From JABFRJ01 sp963847145 (GTDB taxonomy: Bacteria > Pseudomonadota > Alphaproteobacteria > Rhizobiales > Hyphomicrobiaceae): a stretch of 64,000 nt of DNA. Position 1 is the first letter of the stretch; each line of letters starts with the position of its first letter. The notes below the pieces were generated by a model, which ran no database searches, had not been told where the DNA came from, and saw only the letters and a list, made by a program, of their open reading frames with translations. Positions 17,551 to 27,386 of the stretch are shown here, in pieces. The DNA is taken from NCBI GenBank assembly GCA_963847145.1, contig CAWJYN010000003.1, forward strand, positions 1,116,001-1,180,000, read 5' to 3'. A program made the translations under genes and the position numbers.

Positions 17551-18702
17551 ATGCATTTCGCGCTGACTGAAGACCAGGCCGCCATCCAAGATGTGGCGTT
17601 GAGTTTTGCTAAGGAGCGGTTGGCACCGCACGCGGCGGAGTGGGATGAGACAGCGCATTTCCCCGTCGATGTGATCCGCGAGACGGCGGCGCTTGGCATG
17701 GCGGCGATCTATGTGCCCGAAACAAACGGCGGCTCGGGGCTGTCGCGGCTCGATGGCGCGCTGATCATGGAGGCGCTGTCGTATGGTTGCCCGTCGATTT
17801 CGGCGTACATCTCGATCCACAACATGGTGGCGTGGATGGTGGGCAAGTATGGGACGCCGGAACAGATTTCCGCGTGGATGCCGAAGCTCGCGAGCATGGA
17901 CTGGCTATCCTCGTATTGCCTGACCGAACCGGGTGCCGGTTCGGATGCGGCGGCGCTCAAGACGACGGCCAAGAAGGACGGCGATCACTACATTCTGAAT
18001 GGCACCAAGCAGTTCATCTCTGGTGCCGGTGCGACGGACTTCTATTTCATTTTTGCACGCACGGGTGGCGAAGGCTCGGACGGCGTATCGGCGTTTGCCG
18101 TCATGAAAGATGCGCCTGGGCTATCGTTTGGCGTCGTCGAGCGCAAGATGGGTTGGAACGCGCAGCCGACACGGCAGGTCATCATGGACAACTGCCGGGT
18201 GCCGAAGTCAGCGCTGGTTGGTGGCGTCGAGGGCCGGGGCTTCAAGTTCGCGATGAGCGGGCTGGATGGCGGGCGCATCAACATCGGTGCGTGCTCGCTG
18301 GGCCCGGCGGCGTTCGCGATCGACAAGGCGCGCGACTACATGTTTGAGCGCAAGGCGTTCGGGAAGAACTTGGCCGAGTTCCAAGTGCTGCAGTTCAAGA
18401 TCGCCGATATGGCGACCAACCTAGAAGCCGGGCGCATGATGATCTATCGCGCGGCGGATGCGCTCGACCGTGCGGACCCGCAAGCGTCGATGTATTCAGC
18501 GATGGGGAAGCGGTTCGCCACTGACTACGGTTTCGAGATCGTCAATGAAGCGCTGCAGATCCACGGCGGGTACGGCTATCTCAAAGACTACGGCATGGAG
18601 AAGCTGGTGCGCGACCTGCGTGTGCACCAGATCCTGGAAGGCACGAACGAGATCATGCGCGTGGTGATCTCGCGGAAGCTGCTGGCGGGGAATAGAGGGT
18701 GA
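17551..18702 (+). CDS. Acyl-CoA dehydrogenase, isobutyryl-CoA dehydrogenase-like
   Basis: FAD enzyme oxidising a short acyl-CoA at the alpha-beta bond. The 383-residue protein shows YCLTEPGAGSDAAALKT near residue 125, the helix GGRINIGACSLG and the C-terminal catalytic loop ILEGTNEIMR, whose Glu is the expected base. Its overall pattern resembles ACAD8/isobutyryl-CoA dehydrogenase of valine breakdown, but other valine genes are not nearby. It closely follows toxin 2 with no obvious promoter in the 15-base gap. Confidence 0.85.
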   Translation: MHFALTEDQAAIQDVALSFAKERLAPHAAEWDETAHFPVDVIRETAALGMAAIYVPETNGGSGLSRLDGALIMEALSYGCPSISAYISIHNMVAWMVGKYGTPEQISAWMPKLASMDWLSSYCLTEPGAGSDAAALKTTAKKDGDHYILNGTKQFISGAGATDFYFIFARTGGEGSDGVSAFAVMKDAPGLSFGVVERKMGWNAQPTRQVIMDNCRVPKSALVGGVEGRGFKFAMSGLDGGRINIGACSLGPAAFAIDKARDYMFERKAFGKNLAEFQVLQFKIADMATNLEAGRMMIYRAADALDRADPQASMYSAMGKRFATDYGFEIVNEALQIHGGYGYLKDYGMEKLVRDLRVHQILEGTNEIMRVVISRKLLAGNRG

Positions 18703-18708
18703 CGACTT

Positions 18709-18823
18709 GTAGGGCGGATAAGCGAAGCGCCATCCGCCGCAGCGCATGCGACTTGAGAGTACATTCTCGCACGACTGGGCCGCGGAATGGCGGATGGCGG
18801 CCCTGAAGTGGGCCTTATCCGCC
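18709..18823. repeat. Paired palindromic repeats, GGCGGAT family
   Basis: Two facing copies: TGTAGGGCGGATAAGCGAAG...CCATCCGCC and GGCGGATGGCGGCC...GGGCCTTATCCGCC. Each folds on itself and the pair can also fold together. The second copy overlaps the 3' end of the pxpA-like gene. It sits between two convergent genes and might help end transcription. Confidence 0.7.
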
Positions 18824-19591
18824 CAGACGCACAAACGGCTTGATCCGATACCCTTCCTTCTCCAACCGCTTCCGCACAGCTTCGGCCATTTTAACAGCTG
18901 CAGGCGTGTCGCTGTGGACGCAGATGGTATCGATCTTGAGGGGGAACTTTTTGCCGCCATCGGTGATCACAGCACCTTCGGCGAGGGTGCGGACAACGCG
19001 CTCGGCGGCGGCCGCTGCATCGTGAATAACTGAGCCCTTGATCTTGCGTGACGTGAGCTGGCCGTTGTCGTCGTAGGTGCGGTCGGCGAAGAACTCGCGG
19101 GCGGGTGTGAGCTTCAATTCTGCCGCGACACGCTCGGTGTTGCGGCCGGGCATGGTGACGATCACCAGCTTGGGGTCGATCTTGCGGATGGCGTGGCCCA
19201 GCGCGTAGGCGAAGCCGTCTTCTTCGTTGGTGAGGTTGCCCAATGTGCCGTGCGCTTTGACGTGCGTGACCTGGTGGCCGGCCATGATGGCGAGGGCCTG
19301 CAGCGCGCCGATCTGATAGCCGATCATACGCTCGATCTCATCCATAGTGTCGCCGCGGATGATGCGGCGGCCGAAGCCTTCGCGATCATTGAAGCTCGGG
19401 TGCGCGCCGACGGCGACGCCGTTCTTTTTGGCGATCTCGCACGTTCGGAACATGACATTGTGATCGCCGGCGTGCCAGCCGCAGGCGACATTGGCGGATG
19501 AGACGATCGTCAGCATCGCCGCATCGTCGCCCAAGGACCACGCGCCGAAGCCTTCGCCCATGTCGGAGTTGAGATCGATGGTGGGCGACAT
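18815..19591 (-). CDS. pxpA: LamB/YcsF family protein, 5-oxoprolinase subunit A-like (PxpA)
   Basis: PxpA, with PxpB and PxpC, forms an ATP-dependent 5-oxoprolinase that opens pyroglutamate to glutamate. The protein begins IDLNSDMGEGFGAW and has ANVACGWHAGDHNVM near residue 32, GAHPSFNDREGFGRR near 65 and HVKAHGTLGN near 110, all family hallmarks. The start MSPTIDLNSD gives 258 residues, the usual size. No pxpB or pxpC neighbour is visible, so the partner subunits must lie elsewhere or the function differs. Confidence 0.85.
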   Translation of the reverse strand: MSPTIDLNSDMGEGFGAWSLGDDAAMLTIVSSANVACGWHAGDHNVMFRTCEIAKKNGVAVGAHPSFNDREGFGRRIIRGDTMDEIERMIGYQIGALQALAIMAGHQVTHVKAHGTLGNLTNEEDGFAYALGHAIRKIDPKLVIVTMPGRNTERVAAELKLTPAREFFADRTYDDNGQLTSRKIKGSVIHDAAAAAERVVRTLAEGAVITDGGKKFPLKIDTICVHSDTPAAVKMAEAVRKRLEKEGYRIKPFVRLGG

Positions 19592-19792
19592 AGGGAAGGT
19601 TCCGTTCGGGTTTCGTGTCGCGACCTTAACAGTGCGGGCGTTCTGTCTCAATCAGGTAAGGAGCAGCCAAGGCGGCGGCCTTGACGCGGGGTCGCCGCAT
19701 CGCGTGATGGCAAAGTGCTGGATCGCCGAAAGCTGGCCAGAACCGCCTCTGCTCGCTAGTGTTGTGACTCATTCATGAGCTACCCTCCCTTT

Positions 19793-19878
19793 CGTCATCC
19801 CGGCGAAGGCCGGGACCCACGGCAACCATCTGGAAAATTTCCACTTTGTCGTGGGTGCCGGCCTGCGCCGGCATGACG
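19793..19878. repeat. Palindromic repeat, CGTCATCCCGGCGAAGG family
   Basis: CGTCATCCCGGCGAAGGCCG is followed, after about 45 bases, by CCGGCCTGCGCCGGCATGACG, giving nested hairpins and a long outer stem. The gap 19592-19967 otherwise shows no gene. A half-related element occurs near 61.6 kb. Confidence 0.75.
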
Positions 19879-19967
19879 AGGAAAGGGGAGCTTTTGAAAG
19901 TTACAGAACACTAGAAACGACGTTGGTATTTGGCCAATACCGGCCGGTTGTTTGAGGAGCCGCGACA

Positions 19968-20594
19968 GTGACCGACCGAGCCGACGTGCCAAAGCAAAAG
20001 CAGGACCTGCGCGTCATCAAGGATACTTTGTTGTCCGACAAGGAGGCGCGGGATCGCTGGATCGGCGTCTATATCGGCGTGCTGGCGGTGCTGCTGGCGA
20101 TCTGCACGATGGCCGGCGGCAACGCCACCAAAGACGCGACGCGCTACAACATCGAGGCGGCGAACACGTGGGGCTTCTTCCAGGCGAAGAACCAGCGGCG
20201 GGTCACGGTGCGGCTGATGGCCGACAATCTCGAATTGCAGATGGCTGCCCAGCCGAACCTGCCCGATACGGTGCGCCAGACGTATATGGCGAAGCTGCAG
20301 AGCTACCGCGATCTCGACAAGGAGTTGACGTCGAACCCGAAAACCAACGAAGGGCTTGATGAGTTGTGGGTGCGCGCGAAGGCGTTGGAAAAAGACCGCG
20401 ACGATGCGCTGCGGCGGGATCCGTATTTTGATTGGAGCCAAGCGGCGCTGCAAATTGCCATCGTGCTGGCGTCGGTGTGCTTGATCACGCCAAACATGTT
20501 GTTGCTGGCCATGAGTGGCACGCTGGCTGTTTCCGGCGCGCTACTACTGCTCAATGGGATGACGGTGGTGATGAAAGTGCCATTTATCGGGTAG
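19968..20594 (+). CDS. DUF4337-like membrane protein
   Basis: 208 residues from a GTG start. One membrane helix follows a charged N-terminus (WIGVYIGVLAVLLAICTMAG, residues 31-50); a central soluble, charged region contains YNIEAANTWGFFQAKNQRR, typical of DUF4337 proteins; two helices close the C-terminus. The central region probably lies in the periplasm. Function of the family is unknown. No operon partner is evident: the next gene on this strand is 149 bases on and has its own ribosome site. Confidence 0.75.
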   Translation: MTDRADVPKQKQDLRVIKDTLLSDKEARDRWIGVYIGVLAVLLAICTMAGGNATKDATRYNIEAANTWGFFQAKNQRRVTVRLMADNLELQMAAQPNLPDTVRQTYMAKLQSYRDLDKELTSNPKTNEGLDELWVRAKALEKDRDDALRRDPYFDWSQAALQIAIVLASVCLITPNMLLLAMSGTLAVSGALLLLNGMTVVMKVPFIG

Positions 20595-20743
20595 TCGCCG
20601 CCTTGCGCCGCACCCGTTCGCGACCGGCACGACATTACAAATGCGCAATGCCGCCCTGACGGCGGACGGAAATGCGCGGGGCCTTGCGTTGTTCACTTTG
20701 TAGCCGACGCCGAATGAACGGCGCGGCAGAGGAGAACAGCCAG

Positions 20744-21274
20744 ATGCGTCATTCTATTCGGTTCGCCATTCCCGCCGTTGCCGCCCTGATCGCAGCCTCC
20801 GGCATCGCTCACGCGCAGATGGCACAGGCGCCACAACAGCCCCACCAGCCGCCGCAAGCCCAGCGCCAGCCACTGTCTGCCGACGCCATGGGACGCATGC
20901 AGGATGGCCGCATCGCCATGATCAAGGGCGCGCTGAAGATGTCGGATGCGCAGCTCAAATTGTGGGCACCGGTTGAGGCGCAGATGCGCGCCCGCCACGA
21001 AGCCCACGCCAAAGCACAGCAGGATCGCGCCGCCAGCCAGCCGTCGGGCACGCGACCATCCATGACCGAGCGCATGGAACGCCGCGCCGCCATGCAGGCG
21101 CAGCGCGCGGAGCAGGACAAGACCTACACCGACGTCCTCAAGCCGTTCCTCGCAGCGCTGAGCGATGACCAGAAGGTGGTGGCGGAACGCCTGCTCGGTG
21201 ACAAGGGGCATGGCCATCGTGGCTTCGCCGGTGGCGACCATGGGCGCGGCGGTATGCGCGGCCGCACGTTCTGA
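20744..21274 (+). CDS. Periplasmic Spy/CpxP-like LTXXQ-motif protein
   Basis: 176 residues from an ATG that follows AGAGGAG. A signal peptide ends at GIAHAQ (about residue 24), followed by a Pro/Gln-rich linker. Two motif-like stretches, ALKMSDAQLKLWAPVEAQM and ALSDDQKVVAERLL, resemble the LTxxQ repeats of Spy and CpxP, periplasmic chaperones or stress sensors. The C-terminus is a His/Gly/Arg-rich tail (GHGHRGFAGGDHGRGG) that could bind metal. No two-component partner is near. Family assignment is moderate. Confidence 0.7.
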   Translation: MRHSIRFAIPAVAALIAASGIAHAQMAQAPQQPHQPPQAQRQPLSADAMGRMQDGRIAMIKGALKMSDAQLKLWAPVEAQMRARHEAHAKAQQDRAASQPSGTRPSMTERMERRAAMQAQRAEQDKTYTDVLKPFLAALSDDQKVVAERLLGDKGHGHRGFAGGDHGRGGMRGRTF

Positions 21275-21278
21275 GCGA

Positions 21279-21323
21279 TAAAAATGGCAGCAGCGGCGCG
21301 ACCTGAGTGTCGTCGCCGCTGCT
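21279..21323. terminator. Terminator hairpin between convergent genes
   Basis: Perfect 10-base arms AGCAGCGGCG/CGCCGCTGCT lie between the Spy-like gene and the aminotransferase stop. On the minus strand the stem is followed by CCATTTTTATC, so it is best suited to ending the aminotransferase transcript. Confidence 0.7.
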
Positions 21324-21384
21324 CAGTGCATTTTGTGCAATTTGCGCGCTCGGCACTTTGCCTGTCGCGGCCGAACGTGCCGAC

Positions 21385-22716
21385 CTACGCCACCGCCTTG
21401 ATGACGGTGCGCAGTTTGTCGGTGATTTCGGCGATGTCGCGGTCGGTGGAGATCAGCGGCGGAGCGACGATGATGGTGTCGCTGGTGACGCGCACATAAA
21501 GATCGTGCTCGTGGTACATGCTCTCAATCGCGTTGTAGCCACGCAGGCCGGGCTTGCCTGGGATCGGATCGAGATCGATACCGCACATCATGCCGATGGG
21601 ACGAATGTCGGCGACGTTTGGTTCGCCTTTGAGGCCCATCATGGCGTTGCAGAACTTCGGCTCCATGCTCTGCGCGCGCTCGAACAGGCCCTCTTCCTTG
21701 TAGACTTCGAGCGTGGCGAGGCCGGCTGCGGCCGCTAACGGATGACCCGAGTAAGTGTAGCCGTGGAAGAGTTCGACCAGGTAATCTGGGCCAGACATGT
21801 GGGTTTCGTAGACGCCTTTGCGGACCATGACGCCAGACATCGGCACGGCGCCGTTGGTAATGCCTTTGGCGAAGGTGATCATGTCCGGCACCACGTCGTA
21901 GCGTTCGGCAGCGAATGTGACACCAAGACGGCCGAAGCCCGTGATCACTTCGTCAAAGATGAGCAGAATGCCGTGCTTCTCGGTGATTTCGCGGAGCTTT
22001 TTGAGATAGCCTTTGGGCGGCGGCAGACAGCCGGTGGAGCCGGCGACCGGCTCGACGATCACGGCGGCGATGGTGGATGCATCGTGCAGGCCGATCATGC
22101 GGGTCAATTCATCGAGCGTTTCAGTGCCCCACTCGGGCTCGCCGATGGTGAAGGCCTGCTTGGCCTTGTTATAGGTTGTCGGCAGATGGTCGACGCCCTG
22201 CAGCATGTTGCCGAAGGCTTTGCGATTGTTGACCATGCCGCCAACGGAAATGCCGCCGAAACCGACGCCGTTGTAGCCGCGTTCGCGGCCGATGAAGCGG
22301 GTGCGGCCGCCTTCGCCGCGGGCCTTGTGGTAGGCCAACGACACTTTGAGGGCGGTATCAACCGCTTCGGAGCCTGAGCTGGCAAACAGCGTGTGATCGA
22401 GATCGCCGGGCGCCATCAGCGCGAGCTTGGAGGACAGCTCGAACACCATCGGGTGCGCGTACTGGAAGGGCGGGGCGAAATCGAGGGTGCCGGCCATCTG
22501 CTGGATGGCTTTGGTGATGCGGTCGCGGCCGTGGCCGGCGTTGACGCAGAACAGGCCTGACGACGCATCGATGATCTTGCGGCCATCGGGGGTGAAGAAG
22601 TGCATATCCTTGGCGCCGGAGAACAGGCGCGGCTTTTTCTTGAAGCTGCGGTTGGGCGTGAACGGGAGCCAATAGGATTCAAGCTCGTTCGGCTTCATAT
22701 CAAGCGGCGGGGCCAT
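21385..22716 (-). CDS. Omega-amino acid--pyruvate aminotransferase (class III)
   Basis: PLP enzyme that moves an amino group from an omega-amino acid such as beta-alanine to pyruvate. Lys284 in TFAKGITNGA should bind PLP, with Asp255 (LIFDEVITGFGR) holding the pyridine nitrogen. HGYTYSGHPLAAAAG and the N-terminal YWLPFTPNRSFKKKPR strongly recall beta-alanine--pyruvate transaminases. Length 443 is normal. A GGAG site precedes the ATG by seven bases. Usually beside a methylmalonate-semialdehyde dehydrogenase gene, which is absent here. Confidence 0.88.
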   Translation of the reverse strand: MAPPLDMKPNELESYWLPFTPNRSFKKKPRLFSGAKDMHFFTPDGRKIIDASSGLFCVNAGHGRDRITKAIQQMAGTLDFAPPFQYAHPMVFELSSKLALMAPGDLDHTLFASSGSEAVDTALKVSLAYHKARGEGGRTRFIGRERGYNGVGFGGISVGGMVNNRKAFGNMLQGVDHLPTTYNKAKQAFTIGEPEWGTETLDELTRMIGLHDASTIAAVIVEPVAGSTGCLPPPKGYLKKLREITEKHGILLIFDEVITGFGRLGVTFAAERYDVVPDMITFAKGITNGAVPMSGVMVRKGVYETHMSGPDYLVELFHGYTYSGHPLAAAAGLATLEVYKEEGLFERAQSMEPKFCNAMMGLKGEPNVADIRPIGMMCGIDLDPIPGKPGLRGYNAIESMYHEHDLYVRVTSDTIIVAPPLISTDRDIAEITDKLRTVIKAVA

Positions 22717-22928
22717 GGGTCACTCCAGGAGATTTTGGGCCCGGGATTGTGGGCCAGGGGATTATGGGCAAAGACGGAACGTCGGCGTTGCGGTGAGGGC
22801 GCTGCCGGCGGGGAAGGTTTGAGGTTCCAAATGACCATTTTTGGACTGCTCCTGACAAGCGCCAATCCCTTTTGGATCGTTGGTCCAGACCGGACCTGTG
22901 CCCTGGGACCGTGCGCTTGACACTCTGC

Positions 22929-22958
22929 TTGACACTCTGGCAGCACTTTTCCTATACG
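22929..22958 (+). promoter_or_regulatory. Probable sigma-70 promoter of tRNA-Met
   Basis: TTGACA and TATACG are 18 bases apart, with the tRNA starting 15 bases after the second box. The -35 box is inside the second of two tandem CTTGACACTCTG copies (22916-22939), so there may be two overlapping -35 elements. Confidence 0.6.
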
Positions 22959-22973
22959 GACGCTGCATGGTAT

Positions 22974-23050
22974 GGCGGGATAGCTCAGCTGGTTAGAGCG
23001 GCGGAATCATAATCCGTAGGTCCCCAGTTCAAGTCTGGGTCTCGCTACCA
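22974..23050 (+). tRNA. tRNA-Met (CAT), elongator type
   Basis: 77 bases with an encoded CCA end. The anticodon is CAT, the T arm is CCCAG-TTCAAGT-CTGGG and the acceptor stem has two G-U pairs. The first pair is not the mismatch of initiator tRNA, so it is elongator Met. A lysidine-modified Ile tRNA shares this anticodon and cannot be fully excluded. Confidence 0.92.
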
Positions 23051-23197
23051 TATTTATCAATTACTTAGTTGAAACTTTGTCTTTGCCTCCGACGCGCCGT
23101 GTCTATGCCGTGTCTATGAGAGTTGGTGGCGGCTCACGGCTAGCGCCGCATACCGCCGGGAGGGCCTCTCACCCTGCCCTGAGAACATTGGCACCGT

Positions 23198-23692
23198 TCA
23201 TGCTTTGCGCGTGATGGGCAAAGTTGATGTGTCGATCCCAGTCGGCGTCTCGCCCTGCCAGTCGGGCCCAACCACCAGGCAGACTTCGGCGCTGTTACCT
23301 GCGGGACCGGACCCGATGTAGCCGAACAAATCGGCAAAGAAGCCCGCGAATTGAATGCCGACGTAGCGACTTCCGGCTTCTGGCGATGCAGCAACCATCG
23401 GTGCGCGCGATAGATCGAGCCAAGGGACAGAATAGATGGCATCCCGCATGGGGGAGCCGCCGAACTTGTCGTTGTGGTTCGAGAGGCGCCGCTTGTGAAA
23501 AAGTCCATTGACCTTGATGGCAACGCCATCGCGCGGCGCGTGCAAAATGGCGTAGCGCGCCTTTGCAAAGTGGATCGCGGGGTACCCGTAGATGTAGGCC
23601 TGCATACCCAAAAAATATGCGAAATCTTCCCGCCAATGGCTCGTGGCGGACAACGCCGCCGCCGCCGCACCTGATGTGTGATCAGCCGTCAT
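23198..23692 (-). CDS. Truncated DUF1254-domain protein
   Basis: 164 residues matching only the N-terminal DUF1254 part of DUF1254/DUF1214 proteins, which are usually above 400 residues: YIYGYPAIHFAKARYAI, NDKFGGSPMRDAIYSVPWLD and YVGIQFAGFFADLFGYIGS are recognisable. The frame ends abruptly after TLPITRKA with no DUF1214 part. It starts 28 bases after the alkylsulfatase stop, on the same strand, so it was probably the last gene of that operon. The missing 3' half lies on the tRNA-Met side, which suggests a deletion or island boundary there. Confidence 0.7.
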   Translation of the reverse strand: MTADHTSGAAAAALSATSHWREDFAYFLGMQAYIYGYPAIHFAKARYAILHAPRDGVAIKVNGLFHKRRLSNHNDKFGGSPMRDAIYSVPWLDLSRAPMVAASPEAGSRYVGIQFAGFFADLFGYIGSGPAGNSAEVCLVVGPDWQGETPTGIDTSTLPITRKA

Positions 23693-23720
23693 GCAGGTCG
23701 TACCTACCGTACGATGCTGC

Positions 23721-25685
23721 CTAGTTGGCAGGTTTGCTGCCCGTTACGACGCGGCGGGGCTCGACAATTTCGAACATGCGCGCACTGGCATCGAGCAACC
23801 CAAACAGTTCGCCGATTTTTTCTGCGTTTCCAGATATCTTGATCTGTCCGGCTGCAAGCGCAGCAGGGATCGTTGTCAGGCCGGTTACCACGGCGTTGAG
23901 GGTCGCGCGTGACAGTTCGATGCCCGCGTCCGCATGTGCAGCGTGTCGCCCCATCACATGATTCAGTGTCGCATTTTCGAGCGTCATGGCTGCCACGTCA
24001 CGCGTGTCGGTCAATGTCCAATCGATGGCGATCCGCCGTCCGAACGCCTTCGGACCGTTCAGGCGGATCGCAAGGCTGTCGAAAATCTGGCTGGTCCGCA
24101 ATGCCGCCATCGTATCTGGCGAGACCGGTGTGCGCAGCGGCAGGTTTGGCATGCCGTTCCGCAATTCATGAGCGCCGAACAGATAGGCGTTGCGCCACGT
24201 CGACGATTCCGCGAGGTATCCCAGTTGCTCGAAGGTGTCCGCCAGCAAGGCGCGTGCTTTGCCGTGATCGGGATCGGCAAACACCGCTTGGCTCATCACC
24301 TGTGCGACCCAGCGAAACTCGCCGGCCGCAAAATCAGCTTCGGCACGCGCGACAGCCGCATCAATGCCGCCCATGTAGGCAATGGATTTCTTCGCCGTTT
24401 CGATTGCGGGCAATGGGTCGAGGTTCGCCGGGTTGGCGTCGTACCAGCCGAGATAATGCTGGTAGATGGCTTTTGCGTTATGTTTGACGGCGCCGTAGTA
24501 ATCTCGCGTGTGCCACTGCTTGCTGATCTCGGGCGGCAACTCGATGGCCTCTGCAATTTCTGCGGCGGTCAGCCCATGGTTCATCAGTCGCACGGTTTGA
24601 TCGTGAACATATTTGTAGAGATCGCGTTGCGTCGAAATGAAGGCTGTGACGCGCGCGTTGTCCCACACCGGCCAATGATGCTGCCCCACAAGAACTTCGG
24701 CTTCAGCGCCCCACATCTCCAGCGCTTCAGCGAGATAGCCCGACCACGCCAGCGCATTGCGCACCTGCGCGCCCCGGAACGGCAGCAGATTGTGGAAATT
24801 GTGCGTGGCGTTCTCAGCGAGGCACAGCACCTTGCTGGCGGGCAGGAAAAAATGCATCTCGGCCGGCGCTTCGCTGTCAGGTGCCATCTGGAATTCGAAA
24901 TCCACTCCGTCGATGGTCCGCGTATCACCGGTCTTCATGATCAAGTCGGTTGGTGGAATCAGCGAGACGGTGCCGGCTGCCATGGATTTACCCAGCCCGC
25001 AGTCGACATGACCGCGCGGGCCCGGCGGCAGCAGGCGGCCGAACTGGTACATGGCACGCCGCAGCATCGCGTTGCCCGCGATGACGTTTTCGGAAACGGC
25101 ATGTTCCATGAAACCGTCCGGCGCGATCACGGCGACGCGACCCGCAATTGACATCGTTGATATCGGCCACGCCTTTGCTGCCGCCCCAATGGTCGGTGTG
25201 CGTGTGGGTGTAGATGATGGCGGATACCGGCCGATCGCCACGCTGCGCGCGATAGAGCGCAAGCGCCGCTTTGGCGCCTTCGACGGATGTCAGCGTATCG
25301 ACGACGATCACGCCGGTTTTGCCTTCGATCAATGTCATATTGGCGATGTCGAAGCCACGCACCTGATACACACCGGGTACGACCTCAAACAATCCGTGCC
25401 CGAGATTGAGCCGCGATTGCCGCCAAAGGCTCGGATGAACCGTCGCGGGCGCCGCTTCTTCGTTCTGGAAGGCATAAGGCGCCATGCTCCAGACCGTTCG
25501 ACCGGAGAGCATGTATCACGGTGGCGTCGGGGATCGTCGAGATGAACCCGCGCTTCGCATCATCGAAATCTTGGGTGTCGGCAAAAGGCAAGGAGGCCAA
25601 GACATTCGCATGCGCCGCGCGCACGTGAGCGGTTGCTTCATTGCGCTGCAGCCACGTGAGGATGGGCTGGGGTGGTTGTGCTCAT
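23721..25685 (-). pseudogene. Alkylsulfatase (SdsA1/BDS1 type), three frame breaks
   Basis: Zinc enzymes of this class split primary or secondary alkyl sulfates such as SDS into alcohol and sulfate. The pieces cover a whole protein: KRGFISTIPDA near the N-terminus, THTHTDHWGG zinc ligands, AENATHNFHNLLPFRGAQVR, the dimerisation domain and an SCP-like C-terminal domain ending VTGSKPAN. Reading needs a one-base shift in the same direction near 25635, 25525 and 25150; taking one base out at each gives 653 residues, close to the 658 of SdsA1. Either a pseudogene or a run of sequencing insertions. It starts 33 bases after the GMC oxidoreductase. Confidence 0.82.
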
Positions 25686-25718
25686 GATCGTGCGCGTCCT
25701 TGATTTGGAATTTTTTGC

Positions 25719-27330
25719 TCAGGTTGTCGAACTGATGAGAGGCGCAGTGCCCTTGATGAAATCCGCGGCGCTTCTCGGCGATCATGATGGTCGGCGCGTT
25801 GGTATTGCCGCCGACGAGTGTCGGCATGATCGAGGCGTCGACAACGCGCAGTCCAGTGACACCGCGCACGCGCAATTGCCCGTCAACCACTGCGGTCGCA
25901 TCTGTCGGAGGTCCCATTTTGCAGGTGCCGACGGGATGATAGATGGACTCCGACCGGTTGCGGAGCCACGCCTCAATTTCTGGGTCGGTGCGCGTGTTGA
26001 TGCCCGGCTCTAACTCGTCGCCGCGGCGGCTGTCGAATGCCTTCTGGGCAAATAATTCTCGCGCAATTTTGGTGCCGGCAATCAGCGTTTCGACATCGCG
26101 GCGTTCGCTGAGATAATTCGGATCGATAGCGGGATGGGCGAATGGGTCGCTTGATTTCAGTGTGATGCTGCCTCGGCTTTCGGGACGCAGTTGACAGACA
26201 TGCAAGGTGAAGCCGTTCTTCTTCAGTTTCGTGCGACCGTGGTCGATGACGAAGGCCGGAATGAAATGCAGCTGCAGGTCTGGGGCGGACAATCCTGTCT
26301 CACTTCTCAAAAAACCACCGGTCTCCGCCACCGGTGAGGTGCCGGGCCCGGTCTTCGTCAGGAGATAGCGGCCAAGCGTGACCAGCTTGTTTGCTGTGTC
26401 GAATGTTTCGCGCGTGGTGCAATGGTACAGCGTGCTCGCGTCGAGATGGTCTTGCAGGTTTTTGCCGACGCCCGGCACGTCAGACACGACAGGTATACCC
26501 ATGGCGGTCAGATGATCGGCCGGACCGATCCCGCTCAACAACAGCAGTTGCGGCGAGTTGACGGCGCCTCCAGCCAACAAGACTTCACGCTCTGCGCGAG
26601 CGAAGTTGCCTTGGCCATTGAGCCTGTAGTCAACACCAACGGCACGGCCCTGTTTCAGTCGGACACGCGCCACCTGCGCGCCGGTCAACACTGTGACATT
26701 GCCGCGTTCCAGTGCCGGACGCAGATAGGCCGATGCCGTCGACCAGCGTTGCGCGTTGCGTTGTGTGACTTGGTAGGTGCCGAGGCCTTCCTGCTCGGCA
26801 CCGTTGAAGTCGGCGTTGACCGGATAACCTGCCTGCTTTCCGGCCTCCAGAAATGTCTGGCTGACGGTCGCCACAGAAACCTGATCGGCAACATTGAGCG
26901 GCCCACCGGCACCGTGTAACTCAGTTGCGCCGCGTTCCTGATTCTGTGATCGCCTGAAGTACGGCAGCACGTCGCGAAAACTCCAACCGTCATTGCCGAG
27001 TTGCCGCCAATGATCATAGTCCCAGGCGTTGCCGCGGATGTAGAGCATGGCGTTGATCGACGATGATCCGCCGAGCGTCTTGCCACGGGGCCAATACATT
27101 TGCCGGCCGTTGCAATGCGCCTGAGGTTCAGTCCGGTAATGCCAGTTGAAAGGCGACGCTTCGCCAAGCGCTGCAAAGCCGGCAGGCATCTTCAGGAAGA
27201 AACTTTTGTCAGGACCACCCGCCTCGAGAACGAGAATGCGTACGGCGCGGTCCGCGCCAAGCCGGTAAGCCAAAGCGCAACCGGCGCTGCCCGCGCCGAC
27301 GATGATGTAGTCATAGGTTTTGTCGGTCAT
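25719..27330 (-). CDS. GMC family FAD alcohol dehydrogenase/oxidoreductase (frame break near 3' end)
   Basis: FAD flavoprotein of the choline dehydrogenase/AlkJ group. GAGSAGCAL at residues 12-20 binds FAD; RGKTLGGSSSINAMLYIRG is the GMC signature 1; GGAVNSPQLLLLSGIGP is signature 2; HPVGTCKMG carries the catalytic His and VGGNTNAPTIMIAEK follows. After AEK the frame is off by one base near 25770; removing a base gives AADFIKGTAPLISSTT and a stop, 536 residues in total. Next to an alkylsulfatase it probably oxidises the released long-chain alcohol, which is inference. Confidence 0.86.
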
Positions 27331-27386
27331 TTCGTGCCCCAGACATTGCAGCAAAACCGCATAAGTTGATCGGCTTCGACGCAGGA

